NCBI GenBank assembly: GCA_028023455.1
Contig: JAQFVV010013349.1
Span: 84,873 to 148,872 of the forward strand
Direction: 5' to 3'
Source: Epiperipatus broadwayi
Lineage: Eukaryota; Onychophora; Udeonychophora; Euonychophora; Peripatidae
Length of the DNA: 64,000 nucleotides
Part shown: positions 40,167 to 52,250 of the stretch, one piece after another
Numbering within the stretch: the first letter of the stretch is position 1
Layout: each line of letters begins with the position of its first letter
The notes under the pieces: generated by a model
Told to the model about the DNA's origin: nothing
Seen by the model: only the letters and a program-made list of their open reading frames with translations
Databases searched by the model: none
Translations under genes and position numbers: made by a program

Positions 40167-42126
40167 TCAAAGATATGTTTTAACTACATAATCAAATTTA
40201 CTCCTTTTGAAAATGTGCTTATCCCTTGAAATGGCTTCTTGAGTTGATAATACTTCATTTTTAGAACCATCTTCCTGACTATAGGGTTTGAATTGATGGT
40301 TTGCTTTAAACTTACAGCAGTGTTTCTTCAAATCATTCAGATTTCCTTTGTTGCATGATTCAACCATTTCTACACTTCTTGTAGACAAAATCATTGTGTG
40401 AGCATTAGGGTCACCTCGATTCAACTTTGGTATCAATCTTTCTAATTTAGGCTTAAAGGAATAATCCTCAATATCATTTTTACAGAACTGTATTGTCCTA
40501 TCAGTGTAAAATTCAGAATCAAGTGAGACTTCTGCAATGTAAGAATGTCTGGTACCTTGAGAGGATTCAAAAATGAAACCACACAAATCCTTCTGTAATA
40601 TAATGGCTTGTTGTTGTTTATCTAATTTGGAAATTATAATGTCATCATTTTCTTCACAGGTAATAGACAACTTTCCAAAGAATAAACATGTGGAATCAGA
40701 TGAAAAAAAAATGTTGACTAAAAGCATCAAGCTTATCTTGAGCACATGTACTCAGTAATTCTTTTAAAAACTGTTTGCAAGCTTCATAATCATCTGAGGC
40801 ATCCATAAAACTACCACCAGGATACATTGTAATACATTTTCTGTTTATAAGAAATCTAAAACAACCAATATCACCATCACATAACTCTAAAATTGCTACA
40901 TCACTCCTAATATAAGGTGATGTTTATTATGTGCACTGTACCAGTTACACTTACAATAAGGTTTATTCAGCAGTGTTTCTTTTCCATCTTTAATCAAAAA
41001 TTCTCCTGCTGCTTCTTTATTTAATTCTGAAGTGGTTATTGAGATGTTGTCCTCATGTTTCATTTTCATACAGTTTGTTTGTGGAGTTAGATTATTCTCA
41101 TCTATATTCGAGGTTATCTCTCTTAAACCTCAATTTATAAGATTCTCTTCTATTTCATCTTTGGAGACCTGACATTTCCAACCAACAGAAAATCTGGCAT
41201 TAAGTAAAGTTTTACCAATAAAAGAATGTTTAGTGCCATATTTGGATTCAACTTCTTTATCCTGTACAGTCAAAGATGAGCCAATTTGGCATGAATGGCT
41301 TGAATTTCCTCTTTGATTTTACTTTCATGCTTTTCTTGACTCCTCTATATATCTTCGCTGAAAGTTTTGTGGATCTTATAAACCTCTTTAAGTTTTGTAC
41401 CCAGCTGAACCACAATACTATCTGTTAAGACTGTATACCGGTCACTGCACTGTATAATCTTTTCATCCACCTCTTCTTTCATTTTAACCATTCCTTGCTT
41501 TAGTTCAATGTTGTCTTTTTGGACATTTCCGAATCCTAAAGATAATTGTTCCATATTCTTAATCAACTTTTCTTCAACTTCCTCCATTTCTGCTTTTGTT
41601 TTTGCTTCTACCTTATTCACCTCACTTTTCAATTCTTCTCTCAAAAGACACATCTTTTCTTTCAGCTCTACATCTAATTTGCTCACATCATCTCTGGTTG
41701 CCATACTCTCCAATTTCACAATCATATCTTCTCTCATGGCATCCACTTTACTACACATGCTAGTATTTATTTTTACCTCCATGCTATTTATGCTGGATTC
41801 AATATTAGCCTTGATTTTTATTTCCATACTATTCATATCTGTTTTCAAACTGTCCATTTCAGTTCTCATATAATCCATTTTACTATTTAGATCATTACTC
41901 ACGCTACTGATATAAGTTTTAGTTGCCATTTTTGCATCCAATTTATTCATATTTCTATCAATTTTTGGCATCATTTCTTCAAACATTGCTTGCAAGATGG
42001 AAATATTTCCAGCATCATGCACTATTTACTCTCAAGTGCTTGAGTAATCTGATCAGTGAGGACATCTTGGGTTTGTAAAGCTCTTTGGCTTTCTTCCAGT
42101 CTCTGTGATTCATTCTCATCCATCAT
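40167..42126 (-). pseudogene. Gag-like coiled-coil protein region, interior 1 (broken)
   Basis: Reading starts at MDENESQRLEESQRALQTQ (42126), hits a stop, then runs open from 42022 to 41345 as a long heptad-rich coiled coil (repeats like DSLKTDMNSMEIKIKANIES and EEVEEKLIKNMEQLSLGFG). After further frameshifts the C-terminal part is open at 40745-40167 (ITCEENDDIIISKLDKQQQ, GTRHSYIAEVSLDSEF, FKPKLERLIPKLNRGDPNAH). Its position just after the primer binding site and leader indicates a Gag-type structural protein, but no gag domain or zinc knuckle is recognised. The C-terminal part extends 21 residues beyond the stop found in interior 2. Confidence 0.6.
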
Positions 42127-42698
42127 AGACCCCCCCCCGGAATTTGGATTGATAAAGACCCCTCCCCCTCACTATATCTCTTCCATCATATTTATACTCT
42201 TACTTTTCAATAATAATCCACTTCTCAACAACATGTATCCAAATACTTATTCAAAATAACTTTATACTTATTAATATTTAAATATAATGCTGCAGGACTC
42301 CTAACCACTCCATATCATCACTTAACTATTGAATGTCTATTTTTTTAAAACTGGTGTTTAAGCTTGGCTAATTCATCTAATTTTAATTTTACTAATTAAC
42401 TCTTTATTTACAAGTTGATCCCTATTTGTTCATTTCATCACATGTTACATTCATCATTTACTCTTAATGTTATTTACTTTTTTTTTTGACAGAAATTTTA
42501 AATTTCCAAAAAAAAAAATAATTGATATATATGTTCATCATCATTCCTATTGAATATATACTGGTCTTATATAATAGAGTATGTCCAATATGGATTTAAG
42601 ATTTAAAGATTAGGGGTAAAATAAGATACATTAAAAATTTTTTTTTTCAATTTCAGTCTAATGGCTGAACCTCCCTTGCATCTAAACTCTGTTCAGGC

Positions 42699-42716
42699 CT
42701 AAATGTTTGGGCACCA
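42699..42716 (-). other. Primer binding site, interior 1
   Basis: On the minus strand, 7 nt after the LTR end CCCA, the sequence is TGGTGCCCAAACATTTAG. TGG start and position are as expected for a site complementary to a tRNA 3' end. I did not assign the tRNA. Confidence 0.65.
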
Positions 42717-42723
42717 GATATAA

Positions 42724-45472
42724 TGGGACAACACTATTAACCTTACCTGCCATACCCTGTTGCAGCATCAGATACAATGGACGGCCATACCCAGATGTCC
42801 CAGTCTGAAAATATACTTGGATATTTCTATCAACTGTAACATCTTCATGCCTAACACATTGTGTGCCAGATATAATGGAACCCACCACCCCAAAGTTACT
42901 GGTGCCATATATACCAGGACCACGATGTACACCATATGATGACACAAATATGACTAAGTAATTGGATAACTTGGATGAAATGTGTCAACCTACTACAACA
43001 AGTCATATCATAACTTTGTGATTTGACAACTCATTTGGGTGTGTCAGATATTTCTGAATTAGCAATGACAGATAATAAAGGGAGCACATCTCACTACTAT
43101 CAGATCTGAGCCTTCAAATAGGATGCTACAGATGTCACAATGAAATGCCCAGTTCCAAGTCACATGTACTTTTAATATACTATCCCATAATCTACTTAAA
43201 AATGTTTCAATGTAACCTAGAACAGCGCATGTTCATACATCTCCCTTTTAATTCCCATTACACCACGGAATTCGAACTCAGGGAGTTCTTACAATCAACT
43301 CTCTTCAGGGATGGACCTACTCAATTTTAAATGAATTAGGCTTATGTATAAGCATAGTTATAGGTAAATACTGATGATGATCAATTATTTATTAAAGCAA
43401 TATTTAGTGATGATGATGATCATCAAACCTATAATAGTGTAAATTGATAATGTGATGATGATGATGAACATCTGTTGGTATAAATGCATAGTGATGGTGG
43501 TGATGACCAAACAGAGATCAGATTGATTTAAACAACTAATTTATTAACAACATATATAAAAAATATAACTATTTACAAGCAAGAAATAATAAGATAAATT
43601 AATATTTAGTTATAATAAAAATAAAAAAAACTAATGGTTTCTTTATCATCTTGGTGACTTCATACAAGAAATAAAAATGCAATAGTTGACTCCTATTAGA
43701 TACAACATTATTCTCTGATTCATTAAATATATACATAACACAAGATAGAGAAAATCATAATAAAAGTGCATTACTTATAAAACTACCCATTAAAATAATT
43801 GTTACAGTATTTATAGTTAAATTAAATATATTATCATTATAACTGCCCACTCCCATTTATCTATATGTCGGTTACGGTTATGGTAGAAATTAATGATAGC
43901 TAAAGACCATTTATTCGGAGGGATTAATCGTATATTCAGAATAAATAAAACTACAAGAAAAGATTAGTAACATTGATTAGTATATTGTCTCAAAGTCTTA
44001 CTCTCAATATTATATATGTAAAAGTCTTACTTGAGATGAGATCACCTGGATGGGTTATTGTTGACTTCTAGAGGAATCTAAAAATTTACTTTATTAAAAA
44101 AAAAAGTGTATATATATCTATTAATTAAAGAGAATTTCCTTTTGAGTTTATATCAACAAAAGATTTTTCCATCCATTTGTTCACTTTAAGTTGTAGTTGA
44201 TCGAATTAGAAAAAAAAAAAAACATTTTAAGCACACAATAAAAAATAAAAAAAAAACAATACATACTTTCAATTAGAAAATTACAAAAGCCAAAAAAAAT
44301 AATAATCAATCATCACGTGAATCCAATATATAGTTTATCTAAATTACAGCAAGCGTTCATTCAAAGAAGATGTCCATGTCCATGGCTAAACATTCCAGTT
44401 TATCAGCTCTGTTATTTTTATTTATGCATTCCTGATCATATAAATCCATGGAAAAATGTTTGTGTACCAGCATTTTCTTTTTCAAAATAGACATTCTGAG
44501 GACAGATTTTATGATTTCATAATCAAGTAATGGCCTGGAGGTTGGCTAGAAAAATCCCAACAGCATTAGTTTTCTACTCCAAACACATTGTAAAGTTTCT
44601 TATATTATCAACCATAGTTTATAATTTATCTTAATTATGTCTAAAAATGATTTTAAAGACAATAATTAATCCTTAGTAGTTTTAGATTTCCTTTTCATTT
44701 ATATTATTATAAAGAAATTTACTTATAGAAGATCTTAATTTACAAGTTCAGAAACTATTAATTTTGAATTACAGTTTAACTCCTGGACATTATAAACATT
44801 CATCTTTTAAAAATGCCAACAAGTTCTTTGCTTTTTTCCTTTTTTTTTTTAGAAAATAAAAACTTAACTTTTTTTTCCCATTGCTATCTGTTCAAAAATC
44901 CCCGTCTCTTCTCTAACATCATCTGCTTTTCTTTTCAATTGTAAAAAGAACCGCTCTTTCATCACATGATTGCTAAAAACCTACTATAAACTTGATACAA
45001 AAAAAAAATCAATTTACAAAATGTTATTATATTTATTTCATTTGTATTATTCTAATTCGATCATCTAACAAGATTTTAAACTTCACATAAATTTTAATCT
45101 TTAATTATGTCCGTTTTATAAGTCAACTAGTATTTTATTTATTAATAAAATTAAATGAATAAAAAAATAGAAAAACGATTAATTTCTACCAATAAACGAA
45201 CATATTATTTACTATGCATATGTTTAACTACATACATATATACACACATTGTAAACAAACGATTTATTTACTTACTCACGATAGATAAAAAAAAACAACA
45301 TTAATCTCTCAAACATATCGGTGTATATGTATGTTTATGAAGGTATATATTACATTTATATAATCAAGTATGTAAGATATTTATTTTTCCTCCCACTGGG
45401 TTTAAATTCAGGTATTAAAAGAGACATTGGGACAGGTTTGTATAAGCTAGTTGTAAGCCATCTCTTACAACA
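42724..45472 (-). repeat. LTR copy B (shared by the two units)
   Basis: At 2,749 bp it is very close to copy C and more distant from copy A. It serves as 3' LTR for interior 2 and 5' LTR for interior 1. Confidence 0.92.
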
Positions 45473-45486
45473 CCCCACTCTAAACA
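45473..45486 (-). other. Polypurine tract, interior 2
   Basis: On the minus strand AGAGTGGGG lies directly before the LTR start TGTTGTAAG. Confidence 0.68.
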
Positions 45487-45500
45487 GGTAAAATTTTTCA

Positions 45501-45731
45501 CTAGATTTCAAATTTTAGCTCTAACAAGTACGATATGTATGCATGTTTTCTTTGGGTTTGGTGAAGGGTCGTTACATTAATTACCTTACTTTCTAACATT
45601 TCTTTTCCTACATTTTGTTTTGCACCAGCTGGTTTTGTGAAGTTCAAATAGCTTGCTGGATTAGAGCTTTGATGGTTTATACTTGAGGCATCACCAAGAA
45701 TGGGTCTGTTACAGAAGGCACATAAAATCAT
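45501..45731 (-). pseudogene. Short ORF near 3' end of interior 2, unidentified
   Basis: A 76-aa ORF beginning MILCAFCNRPILGDASSINH lies between the integrase C-terminus and the polypurine tract. A single CxxC pair is visible but no known domain. The equivalent stretch in interior 1 (about 38730-38960) is frame-shifted. It could be the decayed end of pol or chance coding. Confidence 0.3.
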
Positions 45732-46035
45732 TTATTTGCTACCCTTCTCCATGCTTCTTTGAGACTTATTGGACTTTGAAGGTCTATTCAAATATAAAAC
45801 CATGTTTGCTTAAGTTAGCCTCTAGATATTCCCATACTTGCATTTATGCATTACTTGGGAAATATCCTCATCAAACTTAATATTCCTAATCCTGTACTAT
45901 ATATGTGCATTTCTACACGTATACATTTTTTTTATTATACATTGCACTACTATTATCACAAAGTTTACCCTTTTTTTTTTAAAATCTCAGCTATGACAAA
46001 AAAAAATAATTTTCTGATATTATCTTATGTAATTA

Positions 46036-46284
46036 CTAACATCCGAAATAAGGCTTTAAGATTTGAGCATTATATGTGCCATGAATCTCTCCTCCTTGAT
46101 TTACCCAAAATGCATTGGGACCTGTCTGCTGTACTATTGTATATGGTCCCTTATACATATTTCTAAACTTACAATATTTATCTTCCTGTGGTTTATTGAG
46201 ATGTGAAATTTCTATTGCCCCTCTGTTTCTTATTCTGAATTCATATCTAGACCTTGCATTCAATATTCTATGATTTGACTTCAT
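46036..46284 (-). pseudogene. Integrase C-terminal (GPY/F) fragment, interior 2
   Basis: This 82-aa ORF contains KFRNMYKGPYTIVQQTGPNA followed by FWVNQGGEIHGTYNAQILKP and YFGC. This is a clear GPY/F module of a Ty3/Gypsy integrase. The catalytic core is absent upstream, so this is a remnant kept in both units. Confidence 0.75.
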
Positions 46285-46738
46285 AGTAAATTGCTTTCAA
46301 ACTTGCAAAATATCCTATTATTTAACTATTATAATTCTCATGGCTACAGTTTTATATCTGTTTATAGTAATCATAACTATTTGAAAATACTCTATAAGGA
46401 ATATTAAATAATTTATTACTTAATCTAAGTCTTCTATTAGCTTAAAACTTATGTTCATCTAGATGAGTGAGTGGGTTCTCATTCTACACTTAAAGAATAA
46501 CGATAAAAAAAAATCTAAGGTTCTATATAATAAATGAATGTCTTCATTTCTGGCATATCATTGGGCAGATTTTTTTTCTCTGTCCAGTATCTATCATTGT
46601 CCAAATTTCTCTATGGACATTACAACATTATTGTCTATTTACAAAATTATAATGGATTCCATTCTTATTCCATAATCCTTTTCATGTTCCAGTAGTCTGC
46701 AACCATTGAAAGTCCTTCCCAAACATGTGCTTTTATTT

Positions 46739-46951
46739 TTAAGTAAGGTTGTTCACATGCCTAATGTATGTGAATGAAGGCTTGTTCACATGCCTAATGT
46801 ATGTGAATGGGCCTTCATACGTATTGCACAATTTGTGAAACCATGTATCTGTTCGATTAATGGACCACAACATAATTGTTTGCCTTTCCATCTGGGGATA
46901 TTTCATACCCAGATCATCATCGGGATCATAAAGAAGTTTATACTTCCACAA
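46739..46951 (-). pseudogene. Unidentified pol-like fragment, interior 2
   Basis: A 70-aa ORF holds KLLYDPDDDLGMKYPQMERQ and YEGPFTYIRHVN. Its end is altered by a 37-bp tandem duplication of TTCACATGCCTAATGTATGT-type sequence (46745-46810) not present in interior 1, which repeats TYIRHVN. Domain unknown. Confidence 0.4.
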
Positions 46952-47040
46952 AGCATGACTAAGATGATCAAAGATATAAGTTTTAACTACATAATCAAAT
47001 TTACTCCTTTTGAAAATGTGCTTATCCCTTGAAATGGCTT

Positions 47041-48846
47041 ATTGAGTTGATAATACTTCATTTTTAGAACCATTCTCCTGACTATAGGGTTTGAATTGAT
47101 GGTTTGCTTTAAAATTACAGCAGCATTTCTTCAAATCATTCTGATTTCTTTTGTTGCATGATTCAACCATTTCTACACTTCTTGTAGACAAAATCATTGT
47201 GTGAGCATTAGTGTCACCTCGATTCAACTTTGGTATCAACCTTTCTAATTTAGGCTTAAAGGAATAATCCTCGATATCATTTTTACAGAACTGTATTGTC
47301 CTATCAGTGTAAAATTCAGCATCAAGTGAGACTTCTGCAATGTAAGAATGTCTGGTATCTTGAGAGGATTCAAAAATGAAACCACGCAAATCCTTTGGTA
47401 ATATAATGGCTTGTCATCATTTATCTAATCTGGAGATTATAATCTCATCATTTTCTTCACAGGTAATATACCACTTTCCAAAGACTAAACATGTGGAATC
47501 AGATGAAAATAAAATAAGTTGACTAAAAGTGTCAAGCTTATCTTGATCGCATGTACTCTGTAATTCTTTTAAAAACTGTTTGCGAGCTTCATAATCATCT
47601 GAGGCATCCATAAAACTACCACCAGGATACATTGTAATAAATTTCCTGTTTATAAGAAATCTAAAACAACCAATATAACCATTAGATAATTCTAAAATTG
47701 CTACATCACTCCAAATATAAAGGTGATGTTTATTACGTGCACTGTACCAGTTACACTTACAATAAGGTTTATTCAGCAATATTTCTTTTTCATCTTTAAT
47801 CCAAAATTCTCCTGCTGCTTTATTTAATTCTGAAGTGGTTATTGAGATATTGTCCTCATGTTTCATTTCCATAGAGTTTGTTTGTGGAGTTAGATTATTC
47901 TCATCTATATTCAAGGTTATCTCTCCTAAACTACAATTTATAAGATGCTCTTCTATTTCATCTTTGGAGACCTGAGATTTCCAACCAACAGAAAATCTGG
48001 CATTAAGTAAAATTTTACCAATAAATAAATGTTTAGTGCCATAATTGGATTCAACTTCTTTATCCTGTACAGTCGAAAGATGAGCCAATTTGGCATGAAT
48101 GGCTTAAATTTCCTCTTTGATTTCACTTTCATGCTTTTCTTGACTCTTTTTTATATCTTCCCTGAATGTTTCATGGGTCTTATAAACTTCTTTAAGTTTG
48201 GTACCCAGATGAACCACAATACTATCTGTTAAGACTGTATACCGGTCACTGCACTGTATAATCTTTTCATCCATCTCTTCTTTCATTTTAACCATCCCTT
48301 GCTTTAGTTCAATGCTGTCTTTCTGGACATTTCCGAAACCTAAAGATAATTGTTCCATATTCTTAATCAGCTTTTCCTCAACTTCCTCCATTTCTGCTTT
48401 TGCTTTTGCTTCTACCTTATTCAGCTCACTTTTCAATTCTTCTCTTAAAAGGCATACATCTTCTTTCAGTTCTGTTTCCAACTTCTTCATCATATCTCTA
48501 GTTGCCATACTTTCTATTTCACATTCATATCTTCCCTCATAGCATTCACTTTATTGCACATGCTAGCAGTTATGTTTGCCTCCATACTATTCATGTTTGA
48601 TTCTAAACTAGCATTTATTCCTGCCTCCATACTATTGATATCAGTTTTCATACTATTGATATCAGTTTTCATACCTTCCATCTTTGCCATCATTTCTTCA
48701 AACATTGCTTGCAAGATGGAAATATTTCCAATATCATGTACTACTTTACTCTCAAGTGCTTGAGCACTCTGATCAGTGGGGACTTTTTGGGTTTGTAAAG
48801 CTCTTTGGCTTTCTTCCAGTCTCTGTGATTCATTCTCATCCATCAT
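47041..48846 (-). pseudogene. Gag-like coiled-coil protein region, interior 2 (broken)
   Basis: Three overlapping-frame pieces follow one another. The first is 48846-48514 (MDENESQRLEESQRALQTQ then MKTDINSMKTDINSMEAGIN, heptad repeats). The second is 48508-48104 (coiled coil continued, VEEKLIKNMEQLSLGFGNVQ). The third is 48088-47041 in two ORFs (GTKHLFIGKILLNARF, CNWYSARNKHHLYIWSDVAI, CFRFLINRKFITMYPGGSFM, GTRHSYIA). One frameshift, one stop and one further break separate them. The first half is certainly a long coiled coil. The second half is a Cys/Trp-containing region I do not recognise, with an internal duplication (GTKH.. and GTRH.. segments). The position after the primer binding site suggests Gag. 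It ends in a premature stop relative to interior 1. Confidence 0.6.
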
Positions 48847-49473
48847 AGACACCCCCCAGGAGTTTGGATCAATAAAGACCCCTCCCCATCACTATTATCA
48901 ATATCACTCTCTCCTTCCATAATCATAATACCAGCATCTGATATCTCTTACATCATATTTATACTCTTACTTTTCAATAATAATCCACTTCTCAACAACA
49001 TGTATCCAAATACCTATTCAAAACAACTTTATACTTATTAATATTTAAATATAATGCTGCAGAACTCCTAACCACTCCGTGTCATCACCTAACTATTGAA
49101 TGTCTATTTTTTTTTAAAAAACTGGTGTTTAAGCTTGCCTAATTCATCTAACTTTAATTTTACTTATTAACTCTTTATTTACAAGTTGATCTCTATTTGT
49201 TTATTTCATCACATGTTACATTCATCATTTACTCTTAATGTTATTTACTTTTTTTTTTTTGAAAGGAATTTTAAATTTTCAAAAAAAAAAATTGGTATAT
49301 CTGTTCATCATCATTCCTATTGAATATATACTGGTCTTATATAACAGAGTATGTCCAATATGGATTTAAGATTTAAAGATTTGGGGTAAAATAAAAAACA
49401 TTAAAAAAAATTTTTTTTTCTTCAATTTCACTCTAATGGATGAACCTCCCTTGCATCTGAACTCTGTTCAGGC

Positions 49474-49491
49474 CTAAACATTTCGGCACCA
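49474..49491 (-). other. Primer binding site, interior 2
   Basis: The minus strand reads TGGTGCCGAAATGTTTAG, 7 nt inside the interior from LTR C. It is the same as in interior 1 except at a few positions. Confidence 0.65.
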
Positions 49492-49498
49492 GATATAA

Positions 49499-52250
49499 CG
49501 GGACAACACTATTAACCTTACCTGCCATACCCTGTTATGGCATCAGATACAATAGACGGCCATACCCAGATGACCCAGTCTGAAAATACACTTGGATGTT
49601 TCTATCAACTGTAACATCTTTGCCTAACACATTGTGTGCCAGATATAATGGAACCTGACACCCCAAAGTTACTGGTGCCATATATATCAGAACCACGATG
49701 TACACCATATGATGACACAAGTATGACTAAGTAATTGGATAACTTATATGAAATGTGTCAACCTACTACAACAAGTCATATCATAACTTTGTGATTCGAC
49801 AACACATTTGGGTGTGTCAGATGTTTTAGAATTAGCAATGACAGATAATAAAAAGAGTGCATCTCACTACTATCAGATCTGAGCCTTCAAATAGGGTGCC
49901 ACAGATGTCACCATGAAATGCCCAGTTCCAAGTCACATGTACTTTTAATATACTATCCTATAATCTACTTAAAAATGTTTCAATGTAACCTAGAACAGCG
50001 CATGTTCATACATCCCCCTTTTTATTCCCATTACACCACGGAATTCGAACTCAGGGAGTTCTTACAATCAACTCTCTTCAGGGATGGACCTACTCAATTT
50101 TAAATGAATTAGGCTTATGTATAAGCATAGTTATAGGTAAATACTGATGATGATCAATTATTTATTAAAGCAATATTTAGTGATGATGATGATCATCAAA
50201 CCTATAATAGTGTAAATTGATAATGTGATGATGATGATGATGATAAACATCTGTTGGTATAAATGCATAGTGATGGTGGTGATGACCAAACAGAGATCAG
50301 ATTGATTTAAACAACTAATTTATTAACAACATATATAAAAAATATAACTATTTACAAGCAAGAAATAATAAGATAGATTAATATTTAGTTATAATAAAAA
50401 ATAAAAAAAACTAATGGTTTCTTTATCATCTTGGTGACTTCATACAAGAAATAAAAATGCAATAGTCGACTCCTATTAGATACAACATTATTCTCTGTAT
50501 CATTAAATATATACATAACACAAGATAGAGAAAATCATAATAAAAGTTCATTACTTATAAAACTACCCATTAAGATAATTGTTACAGTATTTATAGTTAA
50601 ATTAAATATATTATCATTATAACTGCCCACTCCCATTTATCTATATGTCGGTTACGGTTATGGTAGAAATTAATGATAGCTAAAGACCATTTATTCGGAG
50701 GGATTAATCGTATATTCAGAATAAAAAAAACTACAAGAAAAGATTAGTAACATTGATTAGTATATTGTCTCAAAGTCTTACTCTCAATATTATATATGTA
50801 AAAGTCTTACTTGAGATGAGATCACTTGGATGGGTTATTGTTGACTTCTAGAGGAATCTAAAAATTTACTTTATTAAAAAAAAAAGTGTATATATATCTA
50901 TTAATTAAAGAGAATTTCCTTTTGAGTTTATATCAACAAAAGATTTTTCCATCCATTTGTTCACTTTAAGTTGTAGTTGATCGAATTAGAAAAAAAAAAA
51001 AACAACATTTTAAGCACCCAATAAAAAATATAAAAAAAAAAAACAATACATACTTTCAATTAGAAAATTACAAAAGCCAAAAAAATAATAATCAATCATC
51101 ACGTGAATCCAATATATAGTTTATCTAAATTACAAAGCGTTCATTCAAAGAAGATGTCCATGTCCATGGCTAAACATTCCAGTTTATCAGCTCTGTTATT
51201 TTTATTTATGCATTCCTGATCATATAAATCCATGCAAAATGTTTGTGTACCAGCATTTTCTTTTTCAAAATAGACATTCTGAAGACAGATTTTATGATTT
51301 CATAATCAAGTAATGGCCTGGAGGTTGGCTAAAAAAATCCTAACAGCATTAGTTTTCTACTCCAAACACATTGTAGAGTTTCTTATATTATCAACCATAG
51401 TTTATAATTTATCTTAATTATGTCTAAAAATGATTTTAAAGACAATAGTTAATCCTTAGTAGTTTTAGATTTCCTTTTCATTTATATTATTATAAAGAAA
51501 TTTACTTATAGAAGATCTTAATTTACAAGTTCAGAAACTATTAATTTTGAATTACAGTTTAACTCCTGGACATTATAAACATTCATCTTTTAAAAATGCC
51601 CAAAAGTTCTTTGCTTTTTTCTTTTAGAAAATAAAAACTTAACTTTTTTTTCCCGTTGCTATCTGTTCAAAAATCCCCGTCTCTTCTCTAACATCATCTG
51701 CTTTTCTTTTCAATTGTAAAAAGAACCGCTCTTTCATCACATGATTGCTAAAAACCTACTATAAACTTGATACAAAAAAAAAAAAAATCAATTTACAAAA
51801 TGTTATTATATTTATTTCATTTGTATTATTCTAATTCGATCATCTAACAAGATTTTAAACTTCACATAAATTTTAATCTTTAATTATGTCCGTTTTATAA
51901 GTCAACTAGTATTTTATTTATTAATAAAATTAAATGAATAAAAAAATAGAAAAACGATTAATTTCTACCAATAAACGAACATATTATTTACTATGCATAT
52001 GTTTAACTACATACATATATACACACATTGTAAACAAACGATTTATTTACTTACTCACGATAGATAAAAAAAAAAACATTAATCTCTCAAACATATCGGT
52101 GTATATGTATGTTTATGAAGGTATATATTACATTTATATAATCAAGCATGTAAAATATTTATTTTTCCTCCCACTGTGTTTGAATTCAGGTATTGAAAAA
52201 GACATTGGGACAGGTTTGTATAAGCTAGTTGTAAGCCATCTCTTACAACA
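49499..52250 (-). repeat. LTR copy C (5' LTR of the array)
   Basis: At 2,752 bp it is closely similar to copy B. The terminal dinucleotide complementary to CA is CG instead of TG at 49499, a single-base change. The right edge passes straight into TATATATATT. Confidence 0.92.

Larger units (their letters stand above)
35850..52250 (-). mobile_element. Tandem LTR retrotransposon array, LTR-interior-LTR-interior-LTR
   Basis: Three direct LTR copies (35850-38705, 42724-45472, 49499-52250) alternate with two ~4.02-kb interiors (38706-42723, 45473-49498), giving a 6.8-kb period. On the minus strand the LTR begins TGTTGTAAGAGA and ends GTTGTCCCA. Both interiors have a TGGTGCC primer binding site 7 nt after an LTR, a purine tract directly before the next LTR, a coiled-coil Gag-like region and an integrase C-terminus. 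Neither has protease, RT, RNase H or an integrase core, so the family is a non-autonomous Ty3/Gypsy derivative. Shared LTRs point to unequal recombination between copies. The outer flanks are TA-rich and do not give a clear target duplication. Confidence 0.9.

Noticed and set aside
41508-41873. 121-aa plus-strand ORF and similar ones at 48029-48763
   Set aside because: They are antisense shadows of the Gag-like coiled-coil region.
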